Counted from the first letter of the stretch, positions 26,851-35,708 are shown. The stretch: 64,000 nt of DNA from Salinisphaera sp052044135 (GCF_052044135.1 NZ_JBQDYF010000010.1:1-64000), one strand, 5' to 3'. The notes: generated by a model from the sequence alone, not told the origin. Made by a program: numbers and translations.

Positions 26851-27981
26851 TCAGCCACGCGAGTCGATCGGCACGTACTCGCGTGTCTCCGGGCCCACAT
26901 ATTCCGCGCTCGGGCGGATCAGGCGATTGTCGGCGCGCTGCTCGAATACATGCGCGCCCCAGCCGGTCAGACGCGAGATCACGAAGATCGGGGTGAACAG
27001 CTCGGTCGGAATACCGAGAAAATGATAGGCCGTGGCGTGATAGAAGTCGGCGTTGGGGAACATGCCCTTTTCGTCCTGCATGACCTGCTCGAGCCGCTCC
27101 GAGATCGCGTACAGATTGCGCCGGCCGTCGTCGTCGCCGGCCAATTGCGCCGACCAGGCCTTGATGATGGGGTTGCGCGGGTCGCCGGTCTTGTAGACCC
27201 GATGGCCGAAGCCCATGATCTTTTCCTTGTTCGCCAGCATGCGGCGCAGGCCGGCCTCGGCGTCGTCCGGATCGGAAAACGACTCGATCAGCGCCATGGC
27301 CTTTTCATTCGCCCCCCCGTGCAGCGGCCCGCGCAGGGCGCCGATCGCGCCGACCACGGCCGAGTAGAAATCCGACAATGTCGCCGTGATCACCCGCGCG
27401 GTGAAGGTCGAGGCATTGAATTCATGCTCGGCGTAAAGGATCAGCGAGGTCGACATCGCCTTGACGGCTTCCTCGTCCGGGCGCACCCCGTGCAGCAGGT
27501 GCAGGAAGTGGGCACCGATCTTGTCGTCGTCGGTCTCGACCTCGATGCGCTCGCCGGAATGCGTGAAGTGGTACCAGTACAACAGGATCGACGGAAACGC
27601 CGCGAGCAGGCGATCGGCTACATCGTGCTGCTGGGCCTCGGGGTCGTTTTCCTGTTCGATGGTGCCGAGCACCGAGGCGCCGGTACGCATCACATCCATG
27701 GGATGGGTGTCGGCCGGCAGCACTTCCAGCGCGGTCTTCACCGCGTCGGGCAGGCCGCGCCGTGCCGCCAGACGCCGCTTGTAGTCGGCCAGCTGCGACC
27801 GCGTCGGCAGCGCCCCGTACAGCAGCAGATACGCCACTTCCTCGAACTCGGCGCGGCGGGCCAGGTCATCGATGGCATAGCCGCGATAGGTGAGTCCGAC
27901 GCCGGCCTTGCCGACCGTACAGATCGCCGTCTTGCCGGCGGTTACGCCTGCCAGCCCCGCAGTATTCTGGCTCTCGGCCAT
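26851..27981 (-). CDS. prpC: 2-methylcitrate synthase
   Basis: This enzyme condenses propionyl-CoA with oxaloacetate to 2-methylcitrate. The ATG at 27981 (MAESQNTAGLAGV) is preceded by GAGGAG, and the 376 residues match PrpC, which is shorter than citrate synthase GltA. The citrate-synthase signature GFGHRVYKTGDPRNPIIK (cited near residue 235) and the THPMDVMRTG block are present. prpD in the same operon supports methylcitrate rather than plain citrate synthase. acuI lies 34 bp upstream. Confidence 0.94.
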   Translation of the reverse strand: MAESQNTAGLAGVTAGKTAICTVGKAGVGLTYRGYAIDDLARRAEFEEVAYLLLYGALPTRSQLADYKRRLAARRGLPDAVKTALEVLPADTHPMDVMRTGASVLGTIEQENDPEAQQHDVADRLLAAFPSILLYWYHFTHSGERIEVETDDDKIGAHFLHLLHGVRPDEEAVKAMSTSLILYAEHEFNASTFTARVITATLSDFYSAVVGAIGALRGPLHGGANEKAMALIESFSDPDDAEAGLRRMLANKEKIMGFGHRVYKTGDPRNPIIKAWSAQLAGDDDGRRNLYAISERLEQVMQDEKGMFPNADFYHATAYHFLGIPTELFTPIFVISRLTGWGAHVFEQRADNRLIRPSAEYVGPETREYVPIDSRG

Positions 27982-28015
27982 GACAAATCTCCTCGTGTTT
28001 CGTGTATGTCGTGAA

Positions 28016-29002
28016 TCAGCGCGTGACGTCGACCACGGTGCGACCACTATGCTCGCCCGCGATGATCGCATCGCAGACGGCATGGACATCCACCAGCCCG
28101 ATCGTCTCATGGGCGATGCGATCGAGCTGTGCCGGCTTGAGCGCGCCGGCCAGTTCGCCCCAGACGGCATCGCGGCGCGATGCCGGGCATTCCACGGAAT
28201 TGATGCCGAGCAATGACACACCGCGCAGAATGAAAGGCAGAACCGTCATCTCCAGCCCGGGGCCGGCGGCCAGACCGATCGCCGCCACGTTACCGAACTG
28301 GACGATCTGGCCGAGCATGTCGGCGAGCACCGGACCACCCAGCGTATCGATCGCGCCGCCATAGCGCTCCTTGCCCAGCGGCTTGCCGCCGAGGTCCAGA
28401 TCGGCCGGCGCGATCACGTCGTGGGCCCCCAGGTCGCGCAACGCCGGGCCCTGGGCTTCGACCCGGCGCGTCACGGCGACCGGCGAGAACCCGGCCTGGG
28501 CCAGCATCTGGATGGCGAACATGCCGACACCGCCGGAAGCGCCGGTGACCAGAATCGGGCCGGCCGTCGGCATCTGGAAATTATCCTGCAGCCGCGCTAC
28601 CGCAAGGCCCGCGGTGAACCCGGCCGTGCCCAGCGCCATCGCCTGCCACAGCGTCAGGCCGTCCGGCAGCGCGGTCACGCAGTCCGCCGGTACGCGCACG
28701 GTCTCGGCCAGACCGCCGTCGCGCGTTTCGGACAACTGCCAGCCGGTCACCAGCACCGCGTCCCCCGGCGCAAAGCGCTCGTCCTCGCTGGCGCGGACCA
28801 CGCCGGCCACGTCGATACCGGCATTCAGCGGCCGCCTGCGTGCGATCCGGCCGGCGCCGGTGATCGCCAGCGCATCCTTGTAGTTCAAACTCGAATAACG
28901 GGCCTCGATCACCACCGCCCCGGCGGTCAGTTCGGCCGGGTCCATCTCGGTGATCCGGCCGCGTGGGCCGTCGTCGGTGTCAATGATCCGCAGCGCTCTC
29001 AC
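28016..29002 (-). CDS. acuI: Acrylyl-CoA reductase / YhdH-type quinone oxidoreductase
   Basis: This is a zinc-free MDR-superfamily NADPH oxidoreductase of the YhdH/AcuI family; characterised members reduce acrylyl-CoA to propionyl-CoA, including in DMSP and 3-hydroxypropionate metabolism. The GTG at 29002 is chosen because GGGAG lies 6 nt before it and it yields 328 residues (family about 324-328). YSSLNYKDALAITG near the N-terminus and the GASGGVGMFAIQML nucleotide loop are typical. Being first in an operon with prpC and prpD gives its product, propionyl-CoA, an immediate use, which supports AcuI over a generic quinone reductase. Confidence 0.85.
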   Translation of the reverse strand: MRALRIIDTDDGPRGRITEMDPAELTAGAVVIEARYSSLNYKDALAITGAGRIARRRPLNAGIDVAGVVRASEDERFAPGDAVLVTGWQLSETRDGGLAETVRVPADCVTALPDGLTLWQAMALGTAGFTAGLAVARLQDNFQMPTAGPILVTGASGGVGMFAIQMLAQAGFSPVAVTRRVEAQGPALRDLGAHDVIAPADLDLGGKPLGKERYGGAIDTLGGPVLADMLGQIVQFGNVAAIGLAAGPGLEMTVLPFILRGVSLLGINSVECPASRRDAVWGELAGALKPAQLDRIAHETIGLVDVHAVCDAIIAGEHSGRTVVDVTR

Positions 29003-29265
29003 GGCGGGCTCCCGATGTGCAAGTGAAAACACCACTTTTTTAACACAGCAGGCCGGCGATCTGTTGCGCCGCTGGCGCGGACGGGCTCCGGTGCGGCGGC
29101 ACACGGCCGTACCGGAGCCCTCGGCCCTGCGACCGCAGCCCGGCACGCCGCGCATTGCCACGCCGCCCGGGGCCGACACCGGCCGGGCCCGCGCGGGCAG
29201 GCTTGAGCGCGAATCAGGCTCGGCGTAGGCTTGCCGCATCATCCAACCACCGCTGATGATCTGCG

Positions 29266-29475
29266 ATGAGCGACAACGTTTACAAATCCATCGAACTGAC
29301 CGGCTCCTCCGAGACCAGCCAGGAAGATGCCGTGCGCAAGGCCGTCGCCGCAGCGGCCAAGACCATCAAGCACATGCGCTGGTTCCAGGTGGTCGATACC
29401 CGCGGCCACATCGATGGCGACGAAATCGCGCACTGGCAGGTGACCGTGAAGATCGGGTTCACCCTGGATAACTGA
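29266..29475 (+). CDS. Dodecin family flavin-binding protein
   Basis: Dodecins are dodecameric shells that store or buffer flavins. The 69-residue protein has the family pattern VYKSIELTGSSETSQEDAV, Trp39 in HMRWFQV (stacks on the isoalloxazine ring) and Gln58 in HWQVTVKIGF. It starts a plus-strand run and is followed 28 bp later by pdxH, an FMN enzyme, which is a plausible functional neighbour. It diverges from acuI, leaving 263 bp between them that should hold both promoters. Confidence 0.93.
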   Translation: MSDNVYKSIELTGSSETSQEDAVRKAVAAAAKTIKHMRWFQVVDTRGHIDGDEIAHWQVTVKIGFTLDN

Positions 29476-29503
29476 TCGAACCCATGTTGCCGAGGCCATG
29501 CCG

Positions 29504-30148
29504 ATGAGCGACCAGCCCAGTACCTGGCAGGGTGATCTGGACCGTGCCGATCTGATCGAGGCCAATGCGCCGCCCGATCCGCTCGCGCTTTTTGCCGACT
29601 GGTACCAGGCAGCGGCCGGATGCGGCCTGCGCGAGCCTACCGCGATGACCCTGGCCACGGTCGACCCGGATGGCACGCCGTCGGCGCGGATCGTGCTTCT
29701 GAAAGGCTTCGACGACACCGGCTTTCGTTTCTACACCAATTACGAGAGCCGCAAGGGCGCCGCGCTGGCCGCAAACCCGCAGGCCGCCCTGGTGTTCTGG
29801 TGGGAACCGATCGAGCGCCAGGTTCGGGTGACCGGCCCGGTCACCCGGCTCGACCCCGCCGTATCCGATGCCTATTTCGAGCGTCGCTCGCGTGGCAGCC
29901 GGCTCGGCGCGCATGCCTCCCCGCAGAGCCGGCCGCTGGCCGGGCGTGCCGAGCTGGAACAACGTCTGGCCGAGGCCGAAGCCCGATTCCATGATCGCGA
30001 GGTGCCGCGCCCCGGCCACTGGGGCGGCTATCTCGTGGCGCCCGAAGCGATCGAGTTCTGGCAGGCCCGGCGCAGCCGTCTGCACGATCGACTACGCTAT
30101 ATCCGGGACGCACAGGCCGGATGGCGCCTCGAACGCCTCGCGCCCTGA
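29504..30148 (+). CDS. pdxH: Pyridoxamine/pyridoxine 5'-phosphate oxidase
   Basis: This FMN-dependent enzyme makes pyridoxal-5'-phosphate. The second ATG (29504) is chosen because GAGG lies 8 nt before it; an ATG 6 bp earlier would leave too short a spacing. The 214 residues match the usual 218. Family blocks include AMTLATVDPDGTPSARIVLLKG near the N-terminus (cited by its ends), FYTNYESRKG, SRGSRLGAHASPQS and the C-terminal RLHDRLRYIRD ... WRLERLAP, with the conserved Arg-Leu-x-Pro end. Confidence 0.95.
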   Translation: MSDQPSTWQGDLDRADLIEANAPPDPLALFADWYQAAAGCGLREPTAMTLATVDPDGTPSARIVLLKGFDDTGFRFYTNYESRKGAALAANPQAALVFWWEPIERQVRVTGPVTRLDPAVSDAYFERRSRGSRLGAHASPQSRPLAGRAELEQRLAEAEARFHDREVPRPGHWGGYLVAPEAIEFWQARRSRLHDRLRYIRDAQAGWRLERLAP

Positions 30149-30214
30149 TCGCCCACCCCCCGATGCGCCCCGCCGCGCGGCCAACCCGGGCCGCCGTTGC
30201 CGTTTGGAGATGAA

Positions 30215-31192
30215 ATGAGTCCGTTGCGTTTGGTTGCCCGGCTGGCCTGCCTGTTGTTCGTATTCACCACGGCGCCGGCGCTGGCAGCGATGTACGACAT
30301 GCCGCCGCCCGGATCGGATGTGGTCGGCCACATTCAGCACATAAAGACCAAGAAATCCGACACGTTCGTGAAGCTGGCGCGCAAATACGACGTCGGCTAC
30401 CGCGACCTGCGCGAGGCCAACCCGAACGTCGACCCCTGGCTGCCGGGCGACGGCACGCCGCTGGTGATCCCCACCGAGTATGTGCTGCCCAACGTGCCGC
30501 GCCGCGGCATCGTCATCAATCGGCCGGAGATGCGGATCTACTACTTCCCGCCCAAGGGCAGCCGGTATGCCGGCAAGGTCTTCACCTTCCCGGTGGGCAT
30601 CGGTCGCCAGGGGTGGGCCACGCCGGTAACCCATACCCACGTGGCGCAAAAAATCCCGCATCCAACCTGGACGCCACCGCCATCGATCAAGGCCGAACAC
30701 GCCAAGAAAGGCGACCCGCTCCCCGACGTCGTGCCCGCCGGCCCGAACAACCCGCTGGGCCAGTACGCGCTGCGCCTGGGCCTGCCCTCGTATCTGATTC
30801 ATGGCACCAACAAGCCGGCCGGCATCGGCATGCACGTGTCACACGGCTGTATCCGGCTATTTCCCGAGGATATCGCCGCCCTGTTTTCGATGGTGGCCAA
30901 GGGCACACCGGTCAATATCGTCAGCGAGCCCTACAAGGTCGGCTGGAAGGGCGCTACGCTGATGATGGAAGTGCAACCGCCGAACCCGGAAGGCGGCAAG
31001 CCAGTGCAATCCTATACGCCCTGGGTTCAGGCGCTCATCGCCGCGACCAAGAACGAGCCCAATGCCCCCGTGAACTGGAACAAGGCCGAGAAGGTCGTGC
31101 ACGACGCCAATAGCATACCGGAGGCGATCGGTACCGATCCGCACAAGCACGATCCGAATACCACGGCCCATGCCGATGCCGCCTCGAGTTGA
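30215..31192 (+). CDS. L,D-transpeptidase (ErfK/YbiS/YcfS type)
   Basis: This is a periplasmic YkuD-domain enzyme that forms 3-3 crosslinks or attaches Braun lipoprotein to peptidoglycan. ATG 30215 has GGAG 5 nt upstream. A signal peptide ends near ALAA (residue 25). A LysM-like segment (about 40-95, KSDTFVKLARKYDVGYRDLREANP) is followed by the catalytic domain with the HGTN ... HVSHGCIRL motif carrying the nucleophilic Cys. The 325-residue length and the long region after the motif fit the Lpp-anchoring subgroup. It faces an lpp gene across a shared terminator, which supports that role. Confidence 0.93.
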   Translation: MSPLRLVARLACLLFVFTTAPALAAMYDMPPPGSDVVGHIQHIKTKKSDTFVKLARKYDVGYRDLREANPNVDPWLPGDGTPLVIPTEYVLPNVPRRGIVINRPEMRIYYFPPKGSRYAGKVFTFPVGIGRQGWATPVTHTHVAQKIPHPTWTPPPSIKAEHAKKGDPLPDVVPAGPNNPLGQYALRLGLPSYLIHGTNKPAGIGMHVSHGCIRLFPEDIAALFSMVAKGTPVNIVSEPYKVGWKGATLMMEVQPPNPEGGKPVQSYTPWVQALIAATKNEPNAPVNWNKAEKVVHDANSIPEAIGTDPHKHDPNTTAHADAASS

Positions 31193-31231
31193 TCGCGCCT
31201 GGACAGGGGCTCCGCCGCGCGCGATAGCCAC

Positions 31232-31262
31232 AAAAAAAGCCCCGCCAAAAGGCAGGGCTTTT
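31232..31262. terminator. Bidirectional intrinsic terminator between the L,D-transpeptidase gene and lpp
   Basis: AAAAGCCC and GGGCTTTT arms with an inner GCC/GGC pair enclose an AAAA loop, with one C-A mismatch. An A-run on one side and a T-run on the other allow it to work on both strands. It lies between the convergent genes ending at 31192 (+) and 31295 (-), exactly where a shared terminator is expected. Confidence 0.85.
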
Positions 31263-31294
31263 CCCAAGCGGGTCGAACCCGCTGACGAGCGCGC

Positions 31295-31549
31295 TTACTT
31301 CTGCTGAGAAGTCTTGAACATACGCTCCATACGCTGCGAGTTCGACTGCGCCATCGACTTCGCCTGGTTGGCCGTCTGCAGGGCCTGGTTGGCCGTCTGC
31401 TGAGCCTCATTGGCGGTCGACTGAGCCGATTCAGCCTTGCGCGTGGCCTGATCTACCTGCGATTTCAGCGCGCCATTCTGGCTGGCACAACCCGCGGCGG
31501 CCGCAACGATGCCGACAGCAAAGGCCGTCTTCAAAACCGTCTTGATCAT
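31295..31549 (-). CDS. lpp: Major outer-membrane (Braun-type) lipoprotein
   Basis: This small lipoprotein tethers the outer membrane to peptidoglycan. The 84 residues have a lipobox ending in AAAGC with Cys21, then a long helix of Ala/Gln/Thr-rich heptads (ANEAQQTANQALQTANQAK) like the Lpp/OprI trimer coil, and a C-terminal Lys84, the residue that is linked to diaminopimelate. OprI-type lipoproteins have the same length. It is preceded by an AGGAGT ribosome-binding site. The convergent L,D-transpeptidase is its likely anchoring enzyme. The symbol follows the family role. Confidence 0.9.
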   Translation of the reverse strand: MIKTVLKTAFAVGIVAAAAGCASQNGALKSQVDQATRKAESAQSTANEAQQTANQALQTANQAKSMAQSNSQRMERMFKTSQQK

Positions 31550-31684
31550 AATAGCAACTCCTGATTATTGCTTTGCCCCGACCGGAAACCCCCGACCGTG
31601 CTAATTAAATCTAGCATAACTTCGTTTCGTTGTTGATACGATCAGGCCTTCCGGCCCATGTCTTTTGAACCGAGGAGCACACGC

Positions 31685-32809
31685 ATGAGCGACCGTCGGG
31701 TACACGAAACTGAAATTAAACTGAACAACGACACCCGGCTCGGCCATCTCACACTGGATAACCCGGCGGCACTCAATGCGTTGCGTCTGGACATGGTCGA
31801 GGCCATCCAGGCCGCAGTCAAACGCTGGGAGGCCCGCGAGGATGTGGTCGCGATTCTGATCGATGCCGATTCGGACAAGGCTTTCTGCGCCGGTGGCGAC
31901 GTCGTGAACCTGTACCGCTCGGCCATCGGCGACGCCGATCCGGACTATCCGCGCCGCTTCTTCACGCATGAATACCAGCTCTGCCACGATCTGCACCGCC
32001 TGAAAACGCCGTGCATCGCGTGGGGGCACGGTATCGTCATGGGCGGCGGCATGGGCGTGTTCTCCGGCGCGAGCCACCGGGTGGTCACCGAAACCTCGCG
32101 CCTGGCGATGCCCGAAATCAAGATCGGTCTGTTCCCCGACTGCGCGGCGACCTGGTTCTTCAATCGCCTGCCGCGTTATCTCGCCCGCTTCATTGCGCTG
32201 ACCGGCGCCACGCTCAACGCCGCCGACAGTCTGTTCGCGGGGCTGGCGGATCACGCGATCGCGCATGCGGCCAAGCGCGACGTGGTCGATGCGCTGACCG
32301 CGGTCGAGGACTGGTCGGATCCGCAGGCGACGGTGGCCGATGTGCTCGGGCGCGCCGAAGGGAATCGGCCGGCCGCGACCGCTGGCGATGCCCGTCTGGT
32401 CACGCATCTGGATACCCTGCGCACGGCCGCCACCGGCTCCGACCTGGTCACGATCGTGGCGCGCCTGTCGGCACTGGCCGCAGCCGAGGACCCCTGGCTG
32501 GCCGAAGCCGGGGCCAATATCGCCGCCGGCTGCCCGGTAACGGCCCATCTCGTTCACCGCCAGCTCGAGATCGGCTGCTTCATGTCGCTGGCCGAGGTCG
32601 CGCGCACGGAACTGGCCATGGCGCTGCAATGCTGCGCGCGCCCGGATCTACCGGAAGGCGTCCGGGCGCTGCTGGTGGACAAGGATCGCCAGCCCCGCTG
32701 GCGATATGCGAGCGTGGCCGACGTGCCGCCCGATTACGTCGACGCGCATTTCCAGCCGGCCTGGACCGGCGCTCACCCGTTGGCGGCGCTGGTACCGGCG
32801 GCGCTCTGA
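31685..32809 (+). CDS. 3-hydroxyisobutyryl-CoA hydrolase / enoyl-CoA hydratase family protein
   Basis: This crotonase-fold protein of the HIBCH subgroup releases CoA from 3-hydroxyisobutyryl-CoA in valine breakdown. ATG 31685 has GAGG upstream. The 374 residues are longer than simple enoyl-CoA hydratases (about 260). The oxyanion-hole and catalytic blocks are AFCAGGDV, the GGGMGVFSGASH loop and MPEIKIGLFPD, which carries the Glu and Asp typical of HIBCH proteins. It stands alone among envelope genes. It would make methylmalonate-semialdehyde precursors and ultimately propionyl-CoA, which the nearby prp operon could use. Confidence 0.88.
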   Translation: MSDRRVHETEIKLNNDTRLGHLTLDNPAALNALRLDMVEAIQAAVKRWEAREDVVAILIDADSDKAFCAGGDVVNLYRSAIGDADPDYPRRFFTHEYQLCHDLHRLKTPCIAWGHGIVMGGGMGVFSGASHRVVTETSRLAMPEIKIGLFPDCAATWFFNRLPRYLARFIALTGATLNAADSLFAGLADHAIAHAAKRDVVDALTAVEDWSDPQATVADVLGRAEGNRPAATAGDARLVTHLDTLRTAATGSDLVTIVARLSALAAAEDPWLAEAGANIAAGCPVTAHLVHRQLEIGCFMSLAEVARTELAMALQCCARPDLPEGVRALLVDKDRQPRWRYASVADVPPDYVDAHFQPAWTGAHPLAALVPAAL

Positions 32810-32828
32810 ATGATGTCGCGCGCCGCGA

Positions 32829-34340
32829 CTACGACGAACAGCTCAACACCAGACCGCGCGCCCAGTCCGGCGGCAGGCGCGCGTAGTCGGCGTGCTCGGG
32901 CTGTTCATCGAAGGGGCGGCGCAGAATCGCGTGCAGGCGCTCGATTTCACCGTAGTCGCCCTGCCGGGCACGCTCGATGGCGTCCTGGGCCAGGTAGTTG
33001 CGCAACACATACTTCGGATTGACCAGCCGCATGCGCTCGGCCCGCTGTGCGTCGTCGGCGTCGGTGGCGCCGAGCCGCGTCCGCCAGTCGGCCAGCCAGG
33101 ACAGTGCCGCGTCGCGCTCGACGAATTCATCGACGAACGGGGCGCCCGTGGCCTTCGGGTCGGCCGAGACATGGCCCAGCGCACGAAATGTGCGCGTAAA
33201 GTCCGCACCGTCGACGGCCATGATCCTGAGCAGCTGTTCGATCAACTCGGCGTCGCCCTCCGCGCCATCGAGCAGCCCCAGCTTGGCGCGCATGCGTGCT
33301 TGATACGCCTGGTCATAAAGCCCGCGATAATCCGCGAGCAGTTGCTGGCCGATTTCCACCGCGGCTTCCGGCTCGTCGGCCAGCAGCGGCAGTATGGCCT
33401 GAACGAACCGGCCAAGATTCCACAGCCCCACCGCCGGCTGCTGGTTGTAGGCATAACGGCCGGCTTCGTCGGTATGGTTGCAGATCCACTGCGGATCGAA
33501 GCTGTCCATGAAACCGAACGGACCGTAGTCCAGGGTCAGGCCCAGCACCGACATGTTGTCGGTGTTGAGCACGCCATGGCAGAAACCCACGGCCTGCCAA
33601 TCGGCCACCAGCTCCGCGGTCACGCCGATCACCTCCGCCACCCAGGCCCGGTAACGCTCGGCATCGCCGTCGATGGCGGCGACCCGGGCGTGGTGACTGG
33701 CGATAACATGATCGGCCAACGGCGCGAGTTGGTCGAACTGGCGGTTGTAGAACAGCATCTCGAAGCTGCCGAAGCGCACCAGCGAGGGCGCGACCCGGGT
33801 GAGTATCGCCGAGGTCTCGACCGTTTCCCGATAGACTGGTGCATCGCTACCGACGATGGCCAGCGCGCGCGTGGTGGGAATACCCAGCCCGGCCAGGGCC
33901 TCGCTGCCCAGATATTCCCGCACGGTCGAACGCAGCACGGCGCGGCCGTCGGCGAAGCGGGAATACGGCGTTCTGCCAGCGCCCTTGAGCTGGATGTCGT
34001 AACGCTGGCCACGGCCGTTGACGACATCGCCCAGCGTGATCGCCCGGCCATCGCCGAGCTGGCCCGCCCAGACGCCGAACTGGTGGCCGCCGTAGCGATG
34101 CGACACCGGCGCCGCACCCGCCGGCACGCGGTTGCCCGACAGCACCTCGGCATAGCCTTCCCGGCGTGCGCGCTGACCATCGATATCGAGCAGCGCTGCC
34201 ACATCGTCGTTGAACACCACCGGATACGGTGCGTCGATTGCGGTGGGCTGCTGGCGCGTGTACCACGGCTCGCCCATGGCCGCGCCGTGATTACGCCAAT
34301 CCAGCGCCCAGATGTCGGTTGTATCGGGGACTGTGCTCAT
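32829..34340 (-). CDS. selO: Protein adenylyltransferase SelO (YdiU/UPF0061)
   Basis: SelO is a pseudokinase-fold enzyme that transfers AMP from ATP to Ser, Thr or Tyr of proteins, important in oxidative stress. The 503 residues (E. coli YdiU 478) show the N-terminal YGGHQFGVWAGQLGDGRA glycine-rich region, QLKGAGRTPYSR with the ATP-contact Lys, and HGVLNTDNMSVLGLTLDYGPFGF with the metal-binding Asn and Asp (cited by its ends). It ends in CSS, the position where eukaryotic orthologues carry selenocysteine. It is convergent with the HIBCH-like gene, 19 bp apart. Confidence 0.94.
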   Translation of the reverse strand: MSTVPDTTDIWALDWRNHGAAMGEPWYTRQQPTAIDAPYPVVFNDDVAALLDIDGQRARREGYAEVLSGNRVPAGAAPVSHRYGGHQFGVWAGQLGDGRAITLGDVVNGRGQRYDIQLKGAGRTPYSRFADGRAVLRSTVREYLGSEALAGLGIPTTRALAIVGSDAPVYRETVETSAILTRVAPSLVRFGSFEMLFYNRQFDQLAPLADHVIASHHARVAAIDGDAERYRAWVAEVIGVTAELVADWQAVGFCHGVLNTDNMSVLGLTLDYGPFGFMDSFDPQWICNHTDEAGRYAYNQQPAVGLWNLGRFVQAILPLLADEPEAAVEIGQQLLADYRGLYDQAYQARMRAKLGLLDGAEGDAELIEQLLRIMAVDGADFTRTFRALGHVSADPKATGAPFVDEFVERDAALSWLADWRTRLGATDADDAQRAERMRLVNPKYVLRNYLAQDAIERARQGDYGEIERLHAILRRPFDEQPEHADYARLPPDWARGLVLSCSS

Positions 34341-34404
34341 GTTTCGACCCTTGCGGCGACGCCACCATCACACAAGTGGTGGCCGCCGACATCGCCACGG
34401 CCCC

Positions 34405-34800
34405 TCAATGGCTCTTGCCATCGCTGCCGGAACCGGCGCCGGCCGGCGGCGTCTGGCAATACACGGCACCGGGATCGCCGGTGCCGTCATGGATGCGTAC
34501 CAGTTTGGCGTTGGGCTGTTTGCGGCATTTTTCCTGCTGGTCCCGCAGCCGCGCCGCCTGGACGGTCTGGCTGTGCTCGTAGGCCGCCCGCGCGTCGCGC
34601 AGATGCGCGATGTCGTCCGATAACGGCTGACCGGCGCCCGTCGGCGCGCTCGGGTCATACGGCGCGTTGGTGGCATCGAAGGCATCCACCGGATCCTTGT
34701 ACGGTCCCGGATGACGCGGTGGCGGTGGGTGGTTCATGCAGGCCGTCAACAGCAACGTCAGCATGGCCGCGGTCAATACGGTTATGGTGCCCCGGTTCAT
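34405..34800 (-). CDS. Hypothetical lipoprotein
   Basis: The 131-residue product has an N-terminal signal with lipobox LTAC (Cys21) followed by a Pro/His-rich stretch, so it is probably a membrane-anchored lipoprotein. The remainder has a short charged helical region (DDIAHLRDARAAYEHSQTVQAARLRDQQEK, cited by its ends) and a further Cys pair. The charged core resembles small DUF4124-like or Lpp-like helical lipoproteins only loosely; I do not assign a family. The gene ends just upstream of selO on the same strand. Confidence 0.6.
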   Translation of the reverse strand: MNRGTITVLTAAMLTLLLTACMNHPPPPRHPGPYKDPVDAFDATNAPYDPSAPTGAGQPLSDDIAHLRDARAAYEHSQTVQAARLRDQQEKCRKQPNAKLVRIHDGTGDPGAVYCQTPPAGAGSGSDGKSH

Positions 34801-34838
34801 GGTCTTTCCCGGCGGAGTTGGGTTCTGTGTCAAGTCTA

Positions 34839-35066
34839 GGGCCTGTGGCCGTTTCGTACACGTGCCGCGTTGGAGACCGCAAATCCGTCGAGACAAGACG
34901 CGCAACGCCGTATCGGCGCCCTGGTTGATTTTATGGGCGGCCCGACCCGAAGGGACAAGCGCCCAAAGATTAACGACACGACGGCAATCCAGCGTTGGTG
35001 GTCTGTCACGTAGAACGACTACGCTGCGTTTGCGACGCCTCGTCTTGCCGCAAAACTGCGCTTGGC
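34839..35066. repeat. Nested-palindrome repeat element, copy 2 (inverted, shortened)
   Basis: About 228 bp align closely with the reverse complement of the element at 22879-23145: the same end (GGGCCTGTGGCCGTTTCGT, one change), the ACCGCAAATCC and GAGACAAG stretches, and the CACGTAGAACNACTACGC core. It lacks about 35 bp of the middle. Its far end stops after GCGCTTGG without the terminal repeat. It lies between the lipoprotein gene and the SRPBCC gene. The rest of 34801-35226 holds no gene that I can see. Confidence 0.7.
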
Positions 35067-35226
35067 CCCCAATCGTGTCGGCCAAGGCGCAGGACACCGG
35101 CCGCAGTCATTCTGCGCTCAAGCCCTGCAACGCCGGATGGCGCGATCTGGGCCTCCGGTCACGCCAAGTGACGACAGCCCGGGCCTAAACGCGCTAGGAT
35201 GCGCCTCTTTTAACGCGAATCGAACC

Positions 35227-35676
35227 ATGCAAACGCTACACGTCTGCCGTGATTTCGACGCCGATGCGGCCACGATCTTCGACGTCGTCGCCGATCATGC
35301 CGGCTATGCCAGCCTGCCCGGAGTGCGCGCCGCCTGGCTGCGCACGCCCGGCGAGACCGAGCGTGGCGGCGTCGGCGCGGAACGAGTGATTCAACTTCCC
35401 GGGATGCGCTTTATCGAACGCATCACCGAATACGAACCGGGCGAGTCGCTGGGCTACCGCATCATCGAATGCCCACTGCCGATCGATCATATCGGCGCGC
35501 GCATCATGCTGCAGTCGCTGGGCACCGACGGCAACCGGACCCGCGTGCACTGGACCTCGCGCCTGCGCGGCACCACGCCCCTGGCCGCCGACCTTACCGC
35601 CGCGGTGTTCGCTACCCAGATGCGTCTGGCTTATCGCGGCGCGCTGGAAGTCTGGGCGCGCCGGCTGCGTGGCTGA
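35227..35676 (+). CDS. SRPBCC (START-like) family protein
   Basis: The 149-residue product starts MQTLHVCRDFDADAATIFDVVADHAGYASLPGV (cited by its ends), the usual N-terminal strand-helix of SRPBCC lipid/ligand-binding proteins. It continues with FIERITEYEPGESLGYRI and ends with an amphipathic C-terminal helix. Many polyketide cyclase/dehydrase-type members bind hydrophobic ligands, but the ligand here is unknown. It is a single gene; a repeat copy lies upstream. Confidence 0.8.
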   Translation: MQTLHVCRDFDADAATIFDVVADHAGYASLPGVRAAWLRTPGETERGGVGAERVIQLPGMRFIERITEYEPGESLGYRIIECPLPIDHIGARIMLQSLGTDGNRTRVHWTSRLRGTTPLAADLTAAVFATQMRLAYRGALEVWARRLRG

Positions 35677-35708
35677 GATCTGTTGCAATAGGCCCGCCCG
35701 AGCGGTGG

